From NCBI RefSeq assembly GCF_006438925.1, contig NZ_RCZA01000007.1, forward strand, positions 189,611 to 253,610: a stretch of 64,000 nt of DNA, written 5' to 3'. Numbering within the stretch: the first letter of the stretch is position 1; the number at the start of each line of letters is the position of its first letter. Source of the stretch: Pseudomonas mandelii (GTDB lineage Bacteria; Pseudomonadota; Gammaproteobacteria; Pseudomonadales; Pseudomonadaceae). The notes beneath the pieces were generated by a model. That model searched no databases. It saw only the letters and a program-made list of their open reading frames with translations, and was not told where the DNA came from. The translations under genes were made by a program, and so were the position numbers. Shown piece by piece: positions 52,975 through 61,603 of the stretch.

Positions 52975-53840
52975 GTACGCTTGTCGCCATTCGCCACGGA
53001 CGCCAGGGTTACTGGCTGTCGGCACCGGCCCTGGCCTTGTACCTCGGCCTGCTGGTTATCCCGCTGCTGCTGACCTTGGTGCTGTCGTTCAACGTCTTCG
53101 ACTACAGCTCGGGGATCAACGGCGACGCCTACACCCTCGATCACTACAGCAGCCTGCTGGGCGATCCGTACTTCTACGAAATCTTTCTGCGCACGATGTG
53201 GATCAGCGCCCTGACCACCCTGCTCTGCGTGGTGATCGGCGTGCCCGAGGCCTACATCCTCAGCCGCATGGGCGCGCCATGGCGCTCGATTTTCCTGATT
53301 CTGATCCTCACCCCGTTGCTGATTTCGGTGGTGGTGCGCGCCTTCGGCTGGAGCCTGTTGCTGGGTGCCGACGGCCTGGTCAACCAGACCCTCCAAGCCT
53401 TTGGCGGCTCGCCGATGAAGCTGCTCTATACGCCGTTCGCGGTGGTGATTGCGCTGGTCCACGTGATGCTGCCGTTCATGATCATTCCGGTCTGGACCTC
53501 GTTGCAAAAACTCGACCCGGCCGCCGAGCAAGCCGCGATGTCCCTCGGTGCCAGCCACTTCACCGTGATGCGCCAAGTGGTGCTGCCACAGATCATGCCC
53601 GGCGTGCTCTCCGGCACCTTGATCGTGTTCGGCCTCGCCGCCAGTTCGTTTGCCATCCCCGGCCTGCTCGGCGGACGCCGGATAAAAATGGTCGCCACGC
53701 TGATCTACGACCAGTACCTGTCGGAGCTCAACTGGCCGATGGGTGCGGCCATCGCCGTGGCTCTGCTGTTGCTCAACCTGCTGATCATGCTGTCGTGGAA
53801 CCGGATGATCGAAGGCCGCTACAAGAAGTCATTGGGATAA
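52971..53840 (+). CDS. ABC transporter permease, PotB-like
   Basis: Inner-membrane permease of 289 residues with six hydrophobic segments. The binding-protein-dependent loop reads EQAAMSLGASHFTVMRQVVLPQIMPGVL, the usual EAA motif near residue 183. It pairs with the next permease; both resemble PotB/PotC of polyamine or opine-type importers. Confidence 0.93.
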   Translation: MSTLVAIRHGRQGYWLSAPALALYLGLLVIPLLLTLVLSFNVFDYSSGINGDAYTLDHYSSLLGDPYFYEIFLRTMWISALTTLLCVVIGVPEAYILSRMGAPWRSIFLILILTPLLISVVVRAFGWSLLLGADGLVNQTLQAFGGSPMKLLYTPFAVVIALVHVMLPFMIIPVWTSLQKLDPAAEQAAMSLGASHFTVMRQVVLPQIMPGVLSGTLIVFGLAASSFAIPGLLGGRRIKMVATLIYDQYLSELNWPMGAAIAVALLLLNLLIMLSWNRMIEGRYKKSLG

Positions 53841-53846
53841 CTCGTC

Positions 53847-54641
53847 ATGTCCAAGAACGGTCCTTTCGCCCTGCTGTTCCATACCCTGGTGGTGCTGTTC
53901 ATGCTGGCGCCGCTGGTGGTGGTCTGCCTTGTGGCCTTCACCCCGGAAAACACCCTGAGCCTGCCCACCACCGAGTTTTCCCTGCGCTGGTTCCGCGCGG
54001 TGTTCGAGCGTGCTGACTTTGTCGATGCGTTCTACAACAGCCTGATTCTCGCATTCTGCGCCGCCAGTCTGGCGACGCTGATCGCGGTGCCGGCAGCGCT
54101 GGCGATCACCCGCTTCGAGTTCCCCGGACGGGACTTTTTCAACGGTCTGTTCCTGTCGCCGATCATCATTCCGCACCTGGTGCTGGGTGTCGCATTGCTG
54201 CGCTTGTTTGCGCTGATGGGCGTGAATGGCAGCTTCGCCTGGCTGATCTTCGCCCACGTGCTGGTGATCACGCCGTACGTGCTGCGGCTGGTGCTGGCGT
54301 CGGCCATCGGCCTGGATCGCAGCGCCGAACACGCCGCGCAATCGCTCGGTGCCGGGCGCTTCACGCTGTTTCGGGAAATTACTTTGCCGATGATTCTGCC
54401 GGGGGTCGCCGGTGGCTGGCTGCTGGCGTTCATCAACAGTTTCGATGAGGTCACACTGTCGATTTTCGTCACCTCGCCGGCCACGCAAACCCTGCCGGTG
54501 CGGATGTACGTGTACGCCACCGAATCCATCGATCCGATGATGGCGGCGGTGTCGGCACTGGTAATTGCGCTGACCGCGCTGACGATGATTCTGCTCGACC
54601 GGGTCTACGGCCTCGATCGGGTTCTGGTGGGCAAACAATGA
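53847..54641 (+). CDS. ABC transporter permease, PotC-like
   Basis: Second inner-membrane permease, 264 residues, six hydrophobic segments, with the EAA loop EHAAQSLGAGRFTLFREITLPMILPGV. It starts six bases after the first permease gene. Together with the ATPase and the binding protein at 57547 it makes a complete importer. Confidence 0.93.
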   Translation: MSKNGPFALLFHTLVVLFMLAPLVVVCLVAFTPENTLSLPTTEFSLRWFRAVFERADFVDAFYNSLILAFCAASLATLIAVPAALAITRFEFPGRDFFNGLFLSPIIIPHLVLGVALLRLFALMGVNGSFAWLIFAHVLVITPYVLRLVLASAIGLDRSAEHAAQSLGAGRFTLFREITLPMILPGVAGGWLLAFINSFDEVTLSIFVTSPATQTLPVRMYVYATESIDPMMAAVSALVIALTALTMILLDRVYGLDRVLVGKQ

Positions 54642-54648
54642 GGGCGCC

Positions 54649-54939
54649 ATGGCTCTGCTGAAACGACTGGCCGAAGGCGACCGCCCGGCCCTGGACTTTA
54701 CCCTCGACGGCACACCGGCTACCGGCCTGCTCGGCGACACCTTACTGACGGCGGTGCTGACCTGCAGCGAACACTTGCGCGGCAGCGACTTCAGCGCCGA
54801 ACCCCGCGCAGGGTTTTGCATGATGGGTGCGTGTCAGGACTGCTGGGTTCGACTGGGCGATGGCCGACGCGTGCGCGCCTGCTCGACGTTGCTCGAAGCC
54901 GGGCAGCAGATCAGCCGCGAACCGGGACGTTGCGTATGA
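54649..54939 (+). CDS. [2Fe-2S] subunit of an HcnA-like dehydrogenase
   Basis: A 96-residue ferredoxin-like subunit (Fer2_4 type). The cluster ligands are C57, C62, C65 and C78 in GFCMMGACQDCWV and RACST. It corresponds to the small subunit of three-part flavin dehydrogenases such as hydrogen cyanide synthase, opine oxidase and D-hydroxyproline dehydrogenase. Its stop still overlaps an ATG (ATGA), although the next subunit gene now starts about 120 bases away beyond a REPIN. Confidence 0.9.
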   Translation: MALLKRLAEGDRPALDFTLDGTPATGLLGDTLLTAVLTCSEHLRGSDFSAEPRAGFCMMGACQDCWVRLGDGRRVRACSTLLEAGQQISREPGRCV

Positions 54940-54961
54940 CCGTCATTTATCCGGTGCACCC

Positions 54962-55036
54962 AAAAGATCGCAGCCTTCGGCAGCTCCTACGCCGAACGCG
55001 GTCTCCTGTAGGAGCTGGCGAAGCCTGCGATCTTTT
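54962..55036. repeat. REPIN inserted between dehydrogenase subunit genes
   Basis: Inverted arms aaaagatcgcagccttcggc... and ...gcgaagcctgcgatctttt with gtaggagctg inside. It lies within an operon, between the [2Fe-2S] and FAD/NAD subunit genes. Confidence 0.88.
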
Positions 55037-55060
55037 GATCTTGAATTTCATGGGGTCGAT

Positions 55061-56416
55061 ATGAATTCCGTGATCATCATCGGTGCCGGTCCGGCCGGTA
55101 TTCGTGCCGCACAAACCCTGGTCGCCCATGGCGTTCGCCCGGTCCTGCTGGACGAAGCAGCACGCGGTGGCGGGCAGATTTATCGTCGCCAACCGGCAAA
55201 CTTCAAGCGCTCGCCGGTCAAGCTGTATGGCTTCGAAGCCGGCAAGGCCAACGCGCTGCATCAGACGATCGATGAGCTGCGCGAGCAACTCGATTACCGT
55301 CCCGAGACATTGGTATGGAACGCCGAGGACGGTGCGCTCGACACCTTGCATGAAGGCCGCGCTGCACGGCTGGCGTTCTCGCGAGTGATCGTCGCGACGG
55401 GCGCCACCGACCGGATTCTGCCGGTGCCGGGCTGGACCCTACCGGGGGTTTACAGCCTCGGTGCCGCGCAGATCGCCCTCAAGTTTCAAGGCTGCGCCAT
55501 CGGTGAACGCGTGGTGTTCGCCGGCAGCGGGCCGCTGCTGTACCTGGTGGCGTATCAATACGCCAAGGCCGGCGCCAAGGTGGTCGCGGTGCTCGACAGC
55601 TCGCCCTTCAGCGCTCAGGCCCGCGCCCTGCCCGGCCTGCTCTCGCAACCGGCCACCCTGGCCAAAGGTATCTATTACCGCAGTTGGCTGACTGCCCACG
55701 GCATCCCGGTGCATCAGGGCGCCAGCCTCACAGGCATCAATGGCGAACAGCGTGTGCAATCGCTGACCTGGCGCAACACGAAGGGCACTCAGCCTCTGGA
55801 GTGCGACGCCGTCGCCTTCGCCCACGGCCTGCGCAGTGAAACCCAACTCGCCGACCTGCTCGGCTGTGAATTCGCCTGGAACCCGCTCAACCGCGCCTGG
55901 CTGCCGCAACGCGACAGCGCCGGTCGCAGCAGTGTCGCCGAGGTTTACCTGGCCGGCGACGGTGCCGGCATCATGGGCGCCGACGCGGCCGAAATGGCCG
56001 GCGAACGCGCAGCCCTGGCGTTGCTCGAAGACATCGGTTACCTGATCCCGCCGCAACGTGGGGCGCAATTGGAGCAGGCGCTGGGACGGATCGATACCTT
56101 CCGCCAAGGTCTGGAACGGGCCTTCATCTTTCCCGAGAATTGGGCCGCCGATGCCCCGAATGAGGTGATGATCTGCCGCTGCGAAGAAGTGCGGGCCGGC
56201 GACATCCGCCAAGTGGTGCGCGAGGGTCATTGGGAGATCAACCGGGTCAAGGCGCATTGCCGGGTTGGCATGGGGCGCTGTCAGGGACGGATGTGTGGCG
56301 CCGCCGCCGCGGAAATCATTGCCTGCGAAAGTCAGCGCTGCGTGTCCGACATCGGCAGGCTTCGGGCTCAGGCCCCCATCAAACCCCTGCCGTTTGGTCT
56401 GGAGGTCGAGTCATGA
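55061..56416 (+). CDS. FAD/NAD(P)-binding subunit, HcnB-like
   Basis: A 451-residue flavoprotein subunit. The N-terminal FAD site is GAGPAG (8-13), a second nucleotide site includes VVFAGSGPLLYLVAYQ, and near residue 370 MICRCEEV begins a C-terminal BFD-like [2Fe-2S] motif ending CRVGMGRCQGRMC. The ATG at 55061 has GGGGT upstream. The frame is open through the REPIN upstream, but that part is not real coding sequence. It overlaps the next subunit by ATGA. Confidence 0.9.
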   Translation: MNSVIIIGAGPAGIRAAQTLVAHGVRPVLLDEAARGGGQIYRRQPANFKRSPVKLYGFEAGKANALHQTIDELREQLDYRPETLVWNAEDGALDTLHEGRAARLAFSRVIVATGATDRILPVPGWTLPGVYSLGAAQIALKFQGCAIGERVVFAGSGPLLYLVAYQYAKAGAKVVAVLDSSPFSAQARALPGLLSQPATLAKGIYYRSWLTAHGIPVHQGASLTGINGEQRVQSLTWRNTKGTQPLECDAVAFAHGLRSETQLADLLGCEFAWNPLNRAWLPQRDSAGRSSVAEVYLAGDGAGIMGADAAEMAGERAALALLEDIGYLIPPQRGAQLEQALGRIDTFRQGLERAFIFPENWAADAPNEVMICRCEEVRAGDIRQVVREGHWEINRVKAHCRVGMGRCQGRMCGAAAAEIIACESQRCVSDIGRLRAQAPIKPLPFGLEVES

Positions 56417-57528
56417 TCGAAGTCGATGCCGTCATCATTGGTGGAGGAATTGTCGGCGCCTCCGCCGCGCTGTTTCTGAGCAAGGCCGGGCGGCGCGTGG
56501 CGCTACTGGAGCGGGACTTCTGTGGCTCGCATTCCAGCGGCGTGAACTACGGCGGCGTGCGGCGCCAGGGGCGACCGCTGTCGCAACTGCCGCTGTCGCA
56601 ACGGGCCCACGACATCTGGGGGCAGCTGCCGCAGCTGATTGGCATCGACGGTGAGTATCAGCGCAGCGGCCACCTGAAACTGGCCCGCAGCCTCAACGAT
56701 CTGCACGCCTTGCAAGACTATGCCGCCAGCAGTCGGGGTTTTGGCCTGGATTTGCAGGTACTCGATCGCGCTGAGTTACGCGCACGTTTTCCGTGGGTCG
56801 GTGAGGTGGCGGTCGGTGCCTCGTTTTGCCCCGATGACGGTCATGCCAACCCGCGCCTGGTGTCCCCGGCGTTTGCCCGGGCGGCGCGTCGGCACGGCGC
56901 ACAGGTCCATGAACAATGCGCGGTGACGGCGGTGGAACACGACGGTCAGCGCTTTCGCGTCAGCACGCAAACCGGTCTGGAGCTGCAGGCGCCCTGGCTG
57001 CTGAATTGCGCCGGAGCCTGGGCCGACACCCTGGCAGAACAATTCGGTGAGGGCGTGCCGATGCACGCCGGGCACCCGGCGATGCTGGTCACCGAGCCCT
57101 TGCCGTTGGTGATGAATGCCAGCACCGGGGTCGAGGGCGGCGGTATCTATGCCCGTCAGGTCGCGCGCGGCAATTGCGTGTTGGGTGGCGGCCAGGGTTT
57201 TGCCCTCGACGGTGCCCGCGCCCGGCCGGGCCAGCACGCGGTCATCGAGATCCTGCGTCAGGCGGTCGAGCTTTATCCGTTTCTTGAAGGCGCCCAGGCG
57301 ATTCGCACCTGGAGCGGCACCGAAGGTTACCTGCCCGATCGCCAACCGGTGATCGGCCACAGTGGCACTCAACCCGGTCTGTTGCACGCATTCGGCTTTG
57401 CCGGTGCGGGCTTTCAGATCGGCCCCGCGGTGGGCCAGGCGCTCACCGAAATCATCTGCAGCGGCGCTTCAAAAACGTCGCTGGATGCGTTTTCCATCAC
57501 CCGGTTTCACTCCATCTCCGTTGCTTGA
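56413..57528 (+). CDS. DAO-family FAD subunit, HcnC-like
   Basis: Catalytic FAD-binding subunit of 371 residues from the glycine oxidase/D-amino-acid oxidase family. The dinucleotide site is VIIGGGIVGASAALFLSKAG at residues 7-26, followed by SGVNYGGVRRQG; the C-terminal FAD contact is GTEGYLPDRQPVIG and GFAGAGFQIGPAVG. With the two preceding subunits it forms a heterotrimeric-type dehydrogenase. The oxidised amine or amino acid cannot be deduced. Confidence 0.92.
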   Translation: MIEVDAVIIGGGIVGASAALFLSKAGRRVALLERDFCGSHSSGVNYGGVRRQGRPLSQLPLSQRAHDIWGQLPQLIGIDGEYQRSGHLKLARSLNDLHALQDYAASSRGFGLDLQVLDRAELRARFPWVGEVAVGASFCPDDGHANPRLVSPAFARAARRHGAQVHEQCAVTAVEHDGQRFRVSTQTGLELQAPWLLNCAGAWADTLAEQFGEGVPMHAGHPAMLVTEPLPLVMNASTGVEGGGIYARQVARGNCVLGGGQGFALDGARARPGQHAVIEILRQAVELYPFLEGAQAIRTWSGTEGYLPDRQPVIGHSGTQPGLLHAFGFAGAGFQIGPAVGQALTEIICSGASKTSLDAFSITRFHSISVA

Positions 57529-57546
57529 TAGAGGAAGGTCGCGCCA

Positions 57547-58593
57547 ATGAATAACGTCAAACGCACTGCACTGCTCGGTTTCTCCTGTCTGACCGCCCTG
57601 CTCACGGTCACCCAGGCCCAGGCCGAACCGACGCTTTACCTGGGCATGAACGGCGGGACCATGGAGCGGCTCTACGCCGATAAGGTGCTGCCGGTTTTCG
57701 AGAAGGCCAATAACGTCAAAGTGGTGATTGTGCCCGGCACCTCTGCCGATATTCTGGCCAAGGTCCAGGCCAGCAAAGGCAACCCGCAGATGCACGTGAT
57801 GTTCCTCGACGACGGCATCATGTACCGCGCCATCGCCATGGGCCTGTGCGACAAACTCGAAGACAGCGCATCGCTGGCGCAGATTCCGGCCAAGGGCCGC
57901 ATCAAGGATCAAGCGGTGGCGGTCAGCCTCGGCGTGACCGGGCTGGCGTACAACACGCGTCTGTTCAAGGAGAAAGGCTGGACCGCACCGACCTCGTGGA
58001 TGGACATGGCCGACCCGCGCTTCAAGGACAAACTGGTGTTCCAGTCGATGGCGTCCTCGACCTTTGGCCTGCACGGGTTCCTGATGTTCAACCGGATTCA
58101 GGGCGGCAGCGAAACCGACGTCGAGCCAGGCTTCAAGGCTTGGCCGAACACCGTCGGGCGCAACGTGCTGGAGTACATTCCGAGCTCGGCGAAGATTTCC
58201 GAAATGCTTCAGACCGACGAAGCCGCGCTGTTCCCGTTGACGCCGACCCAGGTCACCGCCCTGAAACTCAAAGGCATGCCGGTGGAGTATGCGCAACCGA
58301 AGGAAGGCGCCGTGGTGCTCAACGTGGCCGAATGTGCCATCGCCAACAATACTCAGCCGGAACTGGCGCAGAAACTCGCTGCTTTCTTGCTGACACCTGA
58401 AGCGCAGGCCACCGCGCTTGAAGACGGCGACCAGATCCCGTCCAACCCCAATACCCCGACCACCGACAAGACTCGCGGTCAGGTGGAGGCGATGAAGCAG
58501 TACCTGACCACTGCCATTGCGATCGATTGGGATCAGGTCAACGAACAGCGCCCGGCATGGAATGCGCGGTGGAATCGCAGTATCGAGCGGTAG
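57547..58593 (+). CDS. Periplasmic substrate-binding protein of the ABC importer
   Basis: A 348-residue solute-binding protein of the PotD/ferric-ion type (SBP_bac_6/8). The signal peptide covers residues 1-27 (TVTQAQA before EPTLYLGMNGG). Ligand-pocket acidic residues are likely in MFLDDGIMYRA and the LQTDEAALFP region. It completes the importer encoded at 51949-54641, placed unusually after the dehydrogenase genes. Its stop codon is the first base triplet of the following REP element. Confidence 0.92.
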   Translation: MNNVKRTALLGFSCLTALLTVTQAQAEPTLYLGMNGGTMERLYADKVLPVFEKANNVKVVIVPGTSADILAKVQASKGNPQMHVMFLDDGIMYRAIAMGLCDKLEDSASLAQIPAKGRIKDQAVAVSLGVTGLAYNTRLFKEKGWTAPTSWMDMADPRFKDKLVFQSMASSTFGLHGFLMFNRIQGGSETDVEPGFKAWPNTVGRNVLEYIPSSAKISEMLQTDEAALFPLTPTQVTALKLKGMPVEYAQPKEGAVVLNVAECAIANNTQPELAQKLAAFLLTPEAQATALEDGDQIPSNPNTPTTDKTRGQVEAMKQYLTTAIAIDWDQVNEQRPAWNARWNRSIER

Positions 58594-58739
58594 GAGCTGC
58601 CGCAGGCTGCGATCTTTTGATCCTGGGTGCGGTTGTAGTTGATTAAGTTGCTGAAAATCAAAGTCAAAAGATCGCAGGCTTCGCCAGCTCCTACAGGTGT
58701 ATGCGCACCTGTAGGAGCTGGCGCAGGCTGCGACCTTTA
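58591..58739. repeat. Three REP arms, gtaggagctg/gatctttt family
   Basis: Three arms: taggagctgccgcaggctgc at 58591, its inverse ending ctcctaca at 58695, and a further direct copy at 58710-58739. The first arm overlaps the TAG stop of the binding-protein gene. About 100 bases follow before the next gene. Confidence 0.85.
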
Positions 58740-58839
58740 CGACGACCACACCGTCCGGAGTGGTCGGGCTATTCCCCCTCTGGTTACACTATGCCGCCGC
58801 TCGGGGGAGCCGGCGTGCAAATTACGGGGTGAAATCACA

Positions 58840-59967
58840 GTGGCCGTTCGACCGCCAAACCGTTCGCGACTCACACCACGCTGGCCTGCGCTACGCCGCT
58901 TGTTCGGCAAGTCATCGGCGACATCCGCCGGTAACACCGCGACCAGTCGAGTCATCCACGACTACTTCCACCGCAAGGCCCACACCCAGGGTTACACCCT
59001 CAGCCATAGCCAACTGCGCGTCATCGACTGCATGGCGCAACACGCCGCAGCGCTGTCGGGCACCTTGGCAAAAACGCTTCCCGGCCTTTACCTGCACGGC
59101 GCCGTGGGTCGCGGCAAGAGCTGGCTGCTCGACGGGTTTTTCCAGGCCCTTCCCATCGCGGAAAAACAGCGCCTGCATTTTCATGAGTTTTTTGCGCAGC
59201 TACACCAAGGAATGTTCAGTCATCGCGATCAGCCCGATGCGCTGGAAACCACCCTCGACGAACAGCTGCGCGATTGCCGGGTGCTGTGTTTCGACGAGTT
59301 TCACGTCCATGACATCGGCGATGCAATGCTCATTACCCGGCTGTTCAAGGCATTGTTCCGCCGACGCATCCTGCTGCTGGTCACTTCCAACTACCCACCG
59401 GAAGGACTGCTGTCCAACCCGCTGTACCACGCGCGCTTCAAACCGGTGATCGACCTGATCAATGCTCGCATGCAGGTCATGGAGGTCGGCGGCCCTCACG
59501 ACTACCGCAGTCAGGCGAGAACCCACGCCCAGCAGCTGTTTACCCAAGGCCAGTACATCTGGCCGGCCACGCTGGCGCAGCGTCAGTCGTTGAACCTGCC
59601 CGAACGCGACGCGCCGGCCATTCAACTGCCCGTCGGGACACGCAACCTTCAGGCCCGACACTGCGAAGGGCGAACCATCGGTTTCACCTTCGGCGATCTG
59701 TGCGACCACCCCACAGCGGTCATGGATTACCTGGAGCTGTGCCGACGTTTCGATCATTGGTTTATCGATGAACTGCCCAACCTCGCCGATTGTTCCATCG
59801 CCGCCCAGCAGCGCTTCATCAACCTGGTCGACGTCCTGTACGACCAGGACAAGCACCTGATTCTGCTCGGCCAGCAGTCTTTGCGTGACAGCCTGGGCGG
59901 TGATGCCATCGATCTGGCGCGCACGCGCAGCCGGTTGGGGCAGTTGGTCGAAGTCAGTGATCCGTAG
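58840..59967 (+). CDS. ZapE/AFG1-type ATPase
   Basis: AFG1-like AAA ATPase of 375 residues, the ZapE family that acts at the division site in E. coli. The P-loop is HGAVGRGKSWLLDGF, Walker B is CFDEFHVHD and the sensor is LVTSNYPPEGLL. A GTG at 58840 with GGGGTGA upstream fits the size; no ATG occurs in this frame near the conserved start. It may be a paralog, since Pseudomonas species have another zapE elsewhere; that is recollection. Confidence 0.88.
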   Translation: MAVRPPNRSRLTPRWPALRRLFGKSSATSAGNTATSRVIHDYFHRKAHTQGYTLSHSQLRVIDCMAQHAAALSGTLAKTLPGLYLHGAVGRGKSWLLDGFFQALPIAEKQRLHFHEFFAQLHQGMFSHRDQPDALETTLDEQLRDCRVLCFDEFHVHDIGDAMLITRLFKALFRRRILLLVTSNYPPEGLLSNPLYHARFKPVIDLINARMQVMEVGGPHDYRSQARTHAQQLFTQGQYIWPATLAQRQSLNLPERDAPAIQLPVGTRNLQARHCEGRTIGFTFGDLCDHPTAVMDYLELCRRFDHWFIDELPNLADCSIAAQQRFINLVDVLYDQDKHLILLGQQSLRDSLGGDAIDLARTRSRLGQLVEVSDP

Positions 59968-59992
59968 GTTTTGTGGTGCAGTTCAGACCGCC

Positions 59993-60073
59993 TTCTCGAG
60001 CAGGCTCGCTCCCACATTAGATCGCGTCCATCCAGACAACTCGGTCAACTGTGGGAGCGAGCCTGCTCGCGAA
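59993..60073. repeat. REPIN, tgtgggagcgag family
   Basis: Inverted 24-base arms (ttctcgagcaggctcgctcc and complement) with a 33-base loop. It lies between the ATPase and kinase genes. Confidence 0.9.
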
Positions 60074-60162
60074 GGCGTTCTGACAGACACCACACGTTTC
60101 CCGCTATCATGTCGCCCTTTCTCTGGCCCCCGAGCCTCCTCCCGATCAAAGTGAATCTGTTC

Positions 60163-61476
60163 ATGGATACCCTTGCCCAACTACGCGCCGGCCAACTGTC
60201 GGGCATCACCCGCCTGGACCTCTCCGGCGGCCTGACGGAGTTTCCGCGAGAAATTTTCGACCTGGCGGACTCGCTGGAAGTCCTCAACCTCAGCGGCAAC
60301 GCCTTGAGCAGCCTGCCGGACGACTTGCACCGCCTGACCCGTTTGCGCGTGTTGTTCTGCTCGGACAATCTGTTCACCGAACTGCCCGACTGCCTGGGCC
60401 AATGCGCCGCACTGACGATGGTCGGCTTCAAGGCCAACCGCATCGAGCGCGTGCCAGGCGCTGCCCTGCCACCGTTGCTGCGCTGGCTGATCCTGACCGA
60501 TAACTGCATCACTGAACTGCCGGTCGAGCTGGGTGAACGCCCGCACCTGCAAAAACTCATGCTTGCTGGCAACCGCTTGCAACGTTTGCCGGAGAGCTTG
60601 CGTCATTGCCATCGACTCGAACTGATCCGCATCGCCGCCAACCAGTTGAGCGAGTTACCCGAGTGGCTGATGTCCCTGCCGAGCCTGACCTGGCTGGCGT
60701 ACGCCGGTAATCCGCTGGAGACCGAAGCCGATGCGGCCGCCCTCGAAGCCACGCCTCGCATTCCCTGGTCTGAACTGCGTCTGGAGCAGCAACTGGGCGA
60801 AGGCGCCTCAGGAGTGATTCATCGGGCTATCTGGGATCGACCGGGCCAGCCGGCCACTCAGGTCGCCGTCAAACTCTACAAAGGCGAAATGACCAGCGAT
60901 GGCTCGCCGTTGCACGAGATGAACGCCTGCATCACCGCCGGTAGTCACCCCAACCTGATCCGGGTTGAAGGACGAGTCGTCGGGCATCCAGAAGCCCAGG
61001 CCGGGCTGGTGATGCAATTGATCGATCCGAGCTATCGCAATCTGGCCAGCCTGCCGAGCCTGGCGTCATGTACCCGCGATGTTTACGCCAACGACACCCG
61101 GTTCAGCGCTGGCGTGGCATTGCGCATCGCTTGTGGCATCGCCTCGGCAGCCGAGCATTTGCACCAGCATGGCATCACCCACGGCGACCTCTACGGCCAC
61201 AACATTTTGTGGAACGAGCACGGTGATTGCCTGCTGGGGGATTTTGGTGCGGCGTCTTTCCATGCCACCTCGGACAGCCTTGAAAGCCGTGCGCTGCAAC
61301 GGATCGAGGTACGGGCGTTTGGTGTTTTGCTGGGGGAATTGCTGGAGCGGATCGACTCGGGGTTGAGCGATGAAGGTCGTTTGCAGCTGGAGCAATTGCA
61401 GCAGCGCTGCTGTCAGTCGCAGGTGCTTGCGCGACCGGGGTTCAGCGAGATTGTGCAGGCGTTGAATCGCTGGTGA
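60163..61476 (+). CDS. Leucine-rich-repeat protein kinase
   Basis: A 437-residue fusion of leucine-rich repeats (about 15-185, seven or so 23-residue units such as LEVLNLSGNALSSLPDDL) and a protein-kinase domain (about 206-437). The kinase has LGEGASGV, K237 in VAVKLYK, E252, the catalytic loop HGDLYGHN with D342 and N347, and the metal-binding GDFGAAS with D360. The loop has Y and G where HRDLKPEN has K and P. No signal or membrane segment is seen, so it is cytoplasmic. Confidence 0.9.
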   Translation: MDTLAQLRAGQLSGITRLDLSGGLTEFPREIFDLADSLEVLNLSGNALSSLPDDLHRLTRLRVLFCSDNLFTELPDCLGQCAALTMVGFKANRIERVPGAALPPLLRWLILTDNCITELPVELGERPHLQKLMLAGNRLQRLPESLRHCHRLELIRIAANQLSELPEWLMSLPSLTWLAYAGNPLETEADAAALEATPRIPWSELRLEQQLGEGASGVIHRAIWDRPGQPATQVAVKLYKGEMTSDGSPLHEMNACITAGSHPNLIRVEGRVVGHPEAQAGLVMQLIDPSYRNLASLPSLASCTRDVYANDTRFSAGVALRIACGIASAAEHLHQHGITHGDLYGHNILWNEHGDCLLGDFGAASFHATSDSLESRALQRIEVRAFGVLLGELLERIDSGLSDEGRLQLEQLQQRCCQSQVLARPGFSEIVQALNRW

Positions 61477-61491
61477 CCGCGGCGCGGTCAA

Positions 61492-61579
61492 TCGCGAGCA
61501 GGCTCGCTCCCACAGGTTTTGTGTCGAACATATAATTTTTATTCAACACAACCTACTGTGGGAGCGAGCCTGCTCGCGA
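61492..61579. repeat. REPIN, tgtgggagcgag family
   Basis: Inverted 23-base arms with an AT-rich 42-base loop, between the kinase gene and the convergent YebC-family gene. Confidence 0.9.
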
Positions 61580-61603
61580 TGGCGGTATCACTGAAAAATC
61601 AAA

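Noticed and set aside
51799..53025. 408-codon minus-strand frame over the ABC ATPase
   Set aside because: Antisense shadow; the ATPase motifs on the plus strand are complete.
52952..54016. 354-codon plus-strand frame crossing both permease genes
   Set aside because: Out of frame with two well-formed permeases and rich in arginine and proline, as expected for shifted reading of high-GC coding DNA.
54827..55060. N-terminal extension of the FAD/NAD subunit frame through the REPIN
   Set aside because: The frame is open by chance; it overlaps the [2Fe-2S] gene in another frame, and the dinucleotide site begins right after the ATG at 55061.
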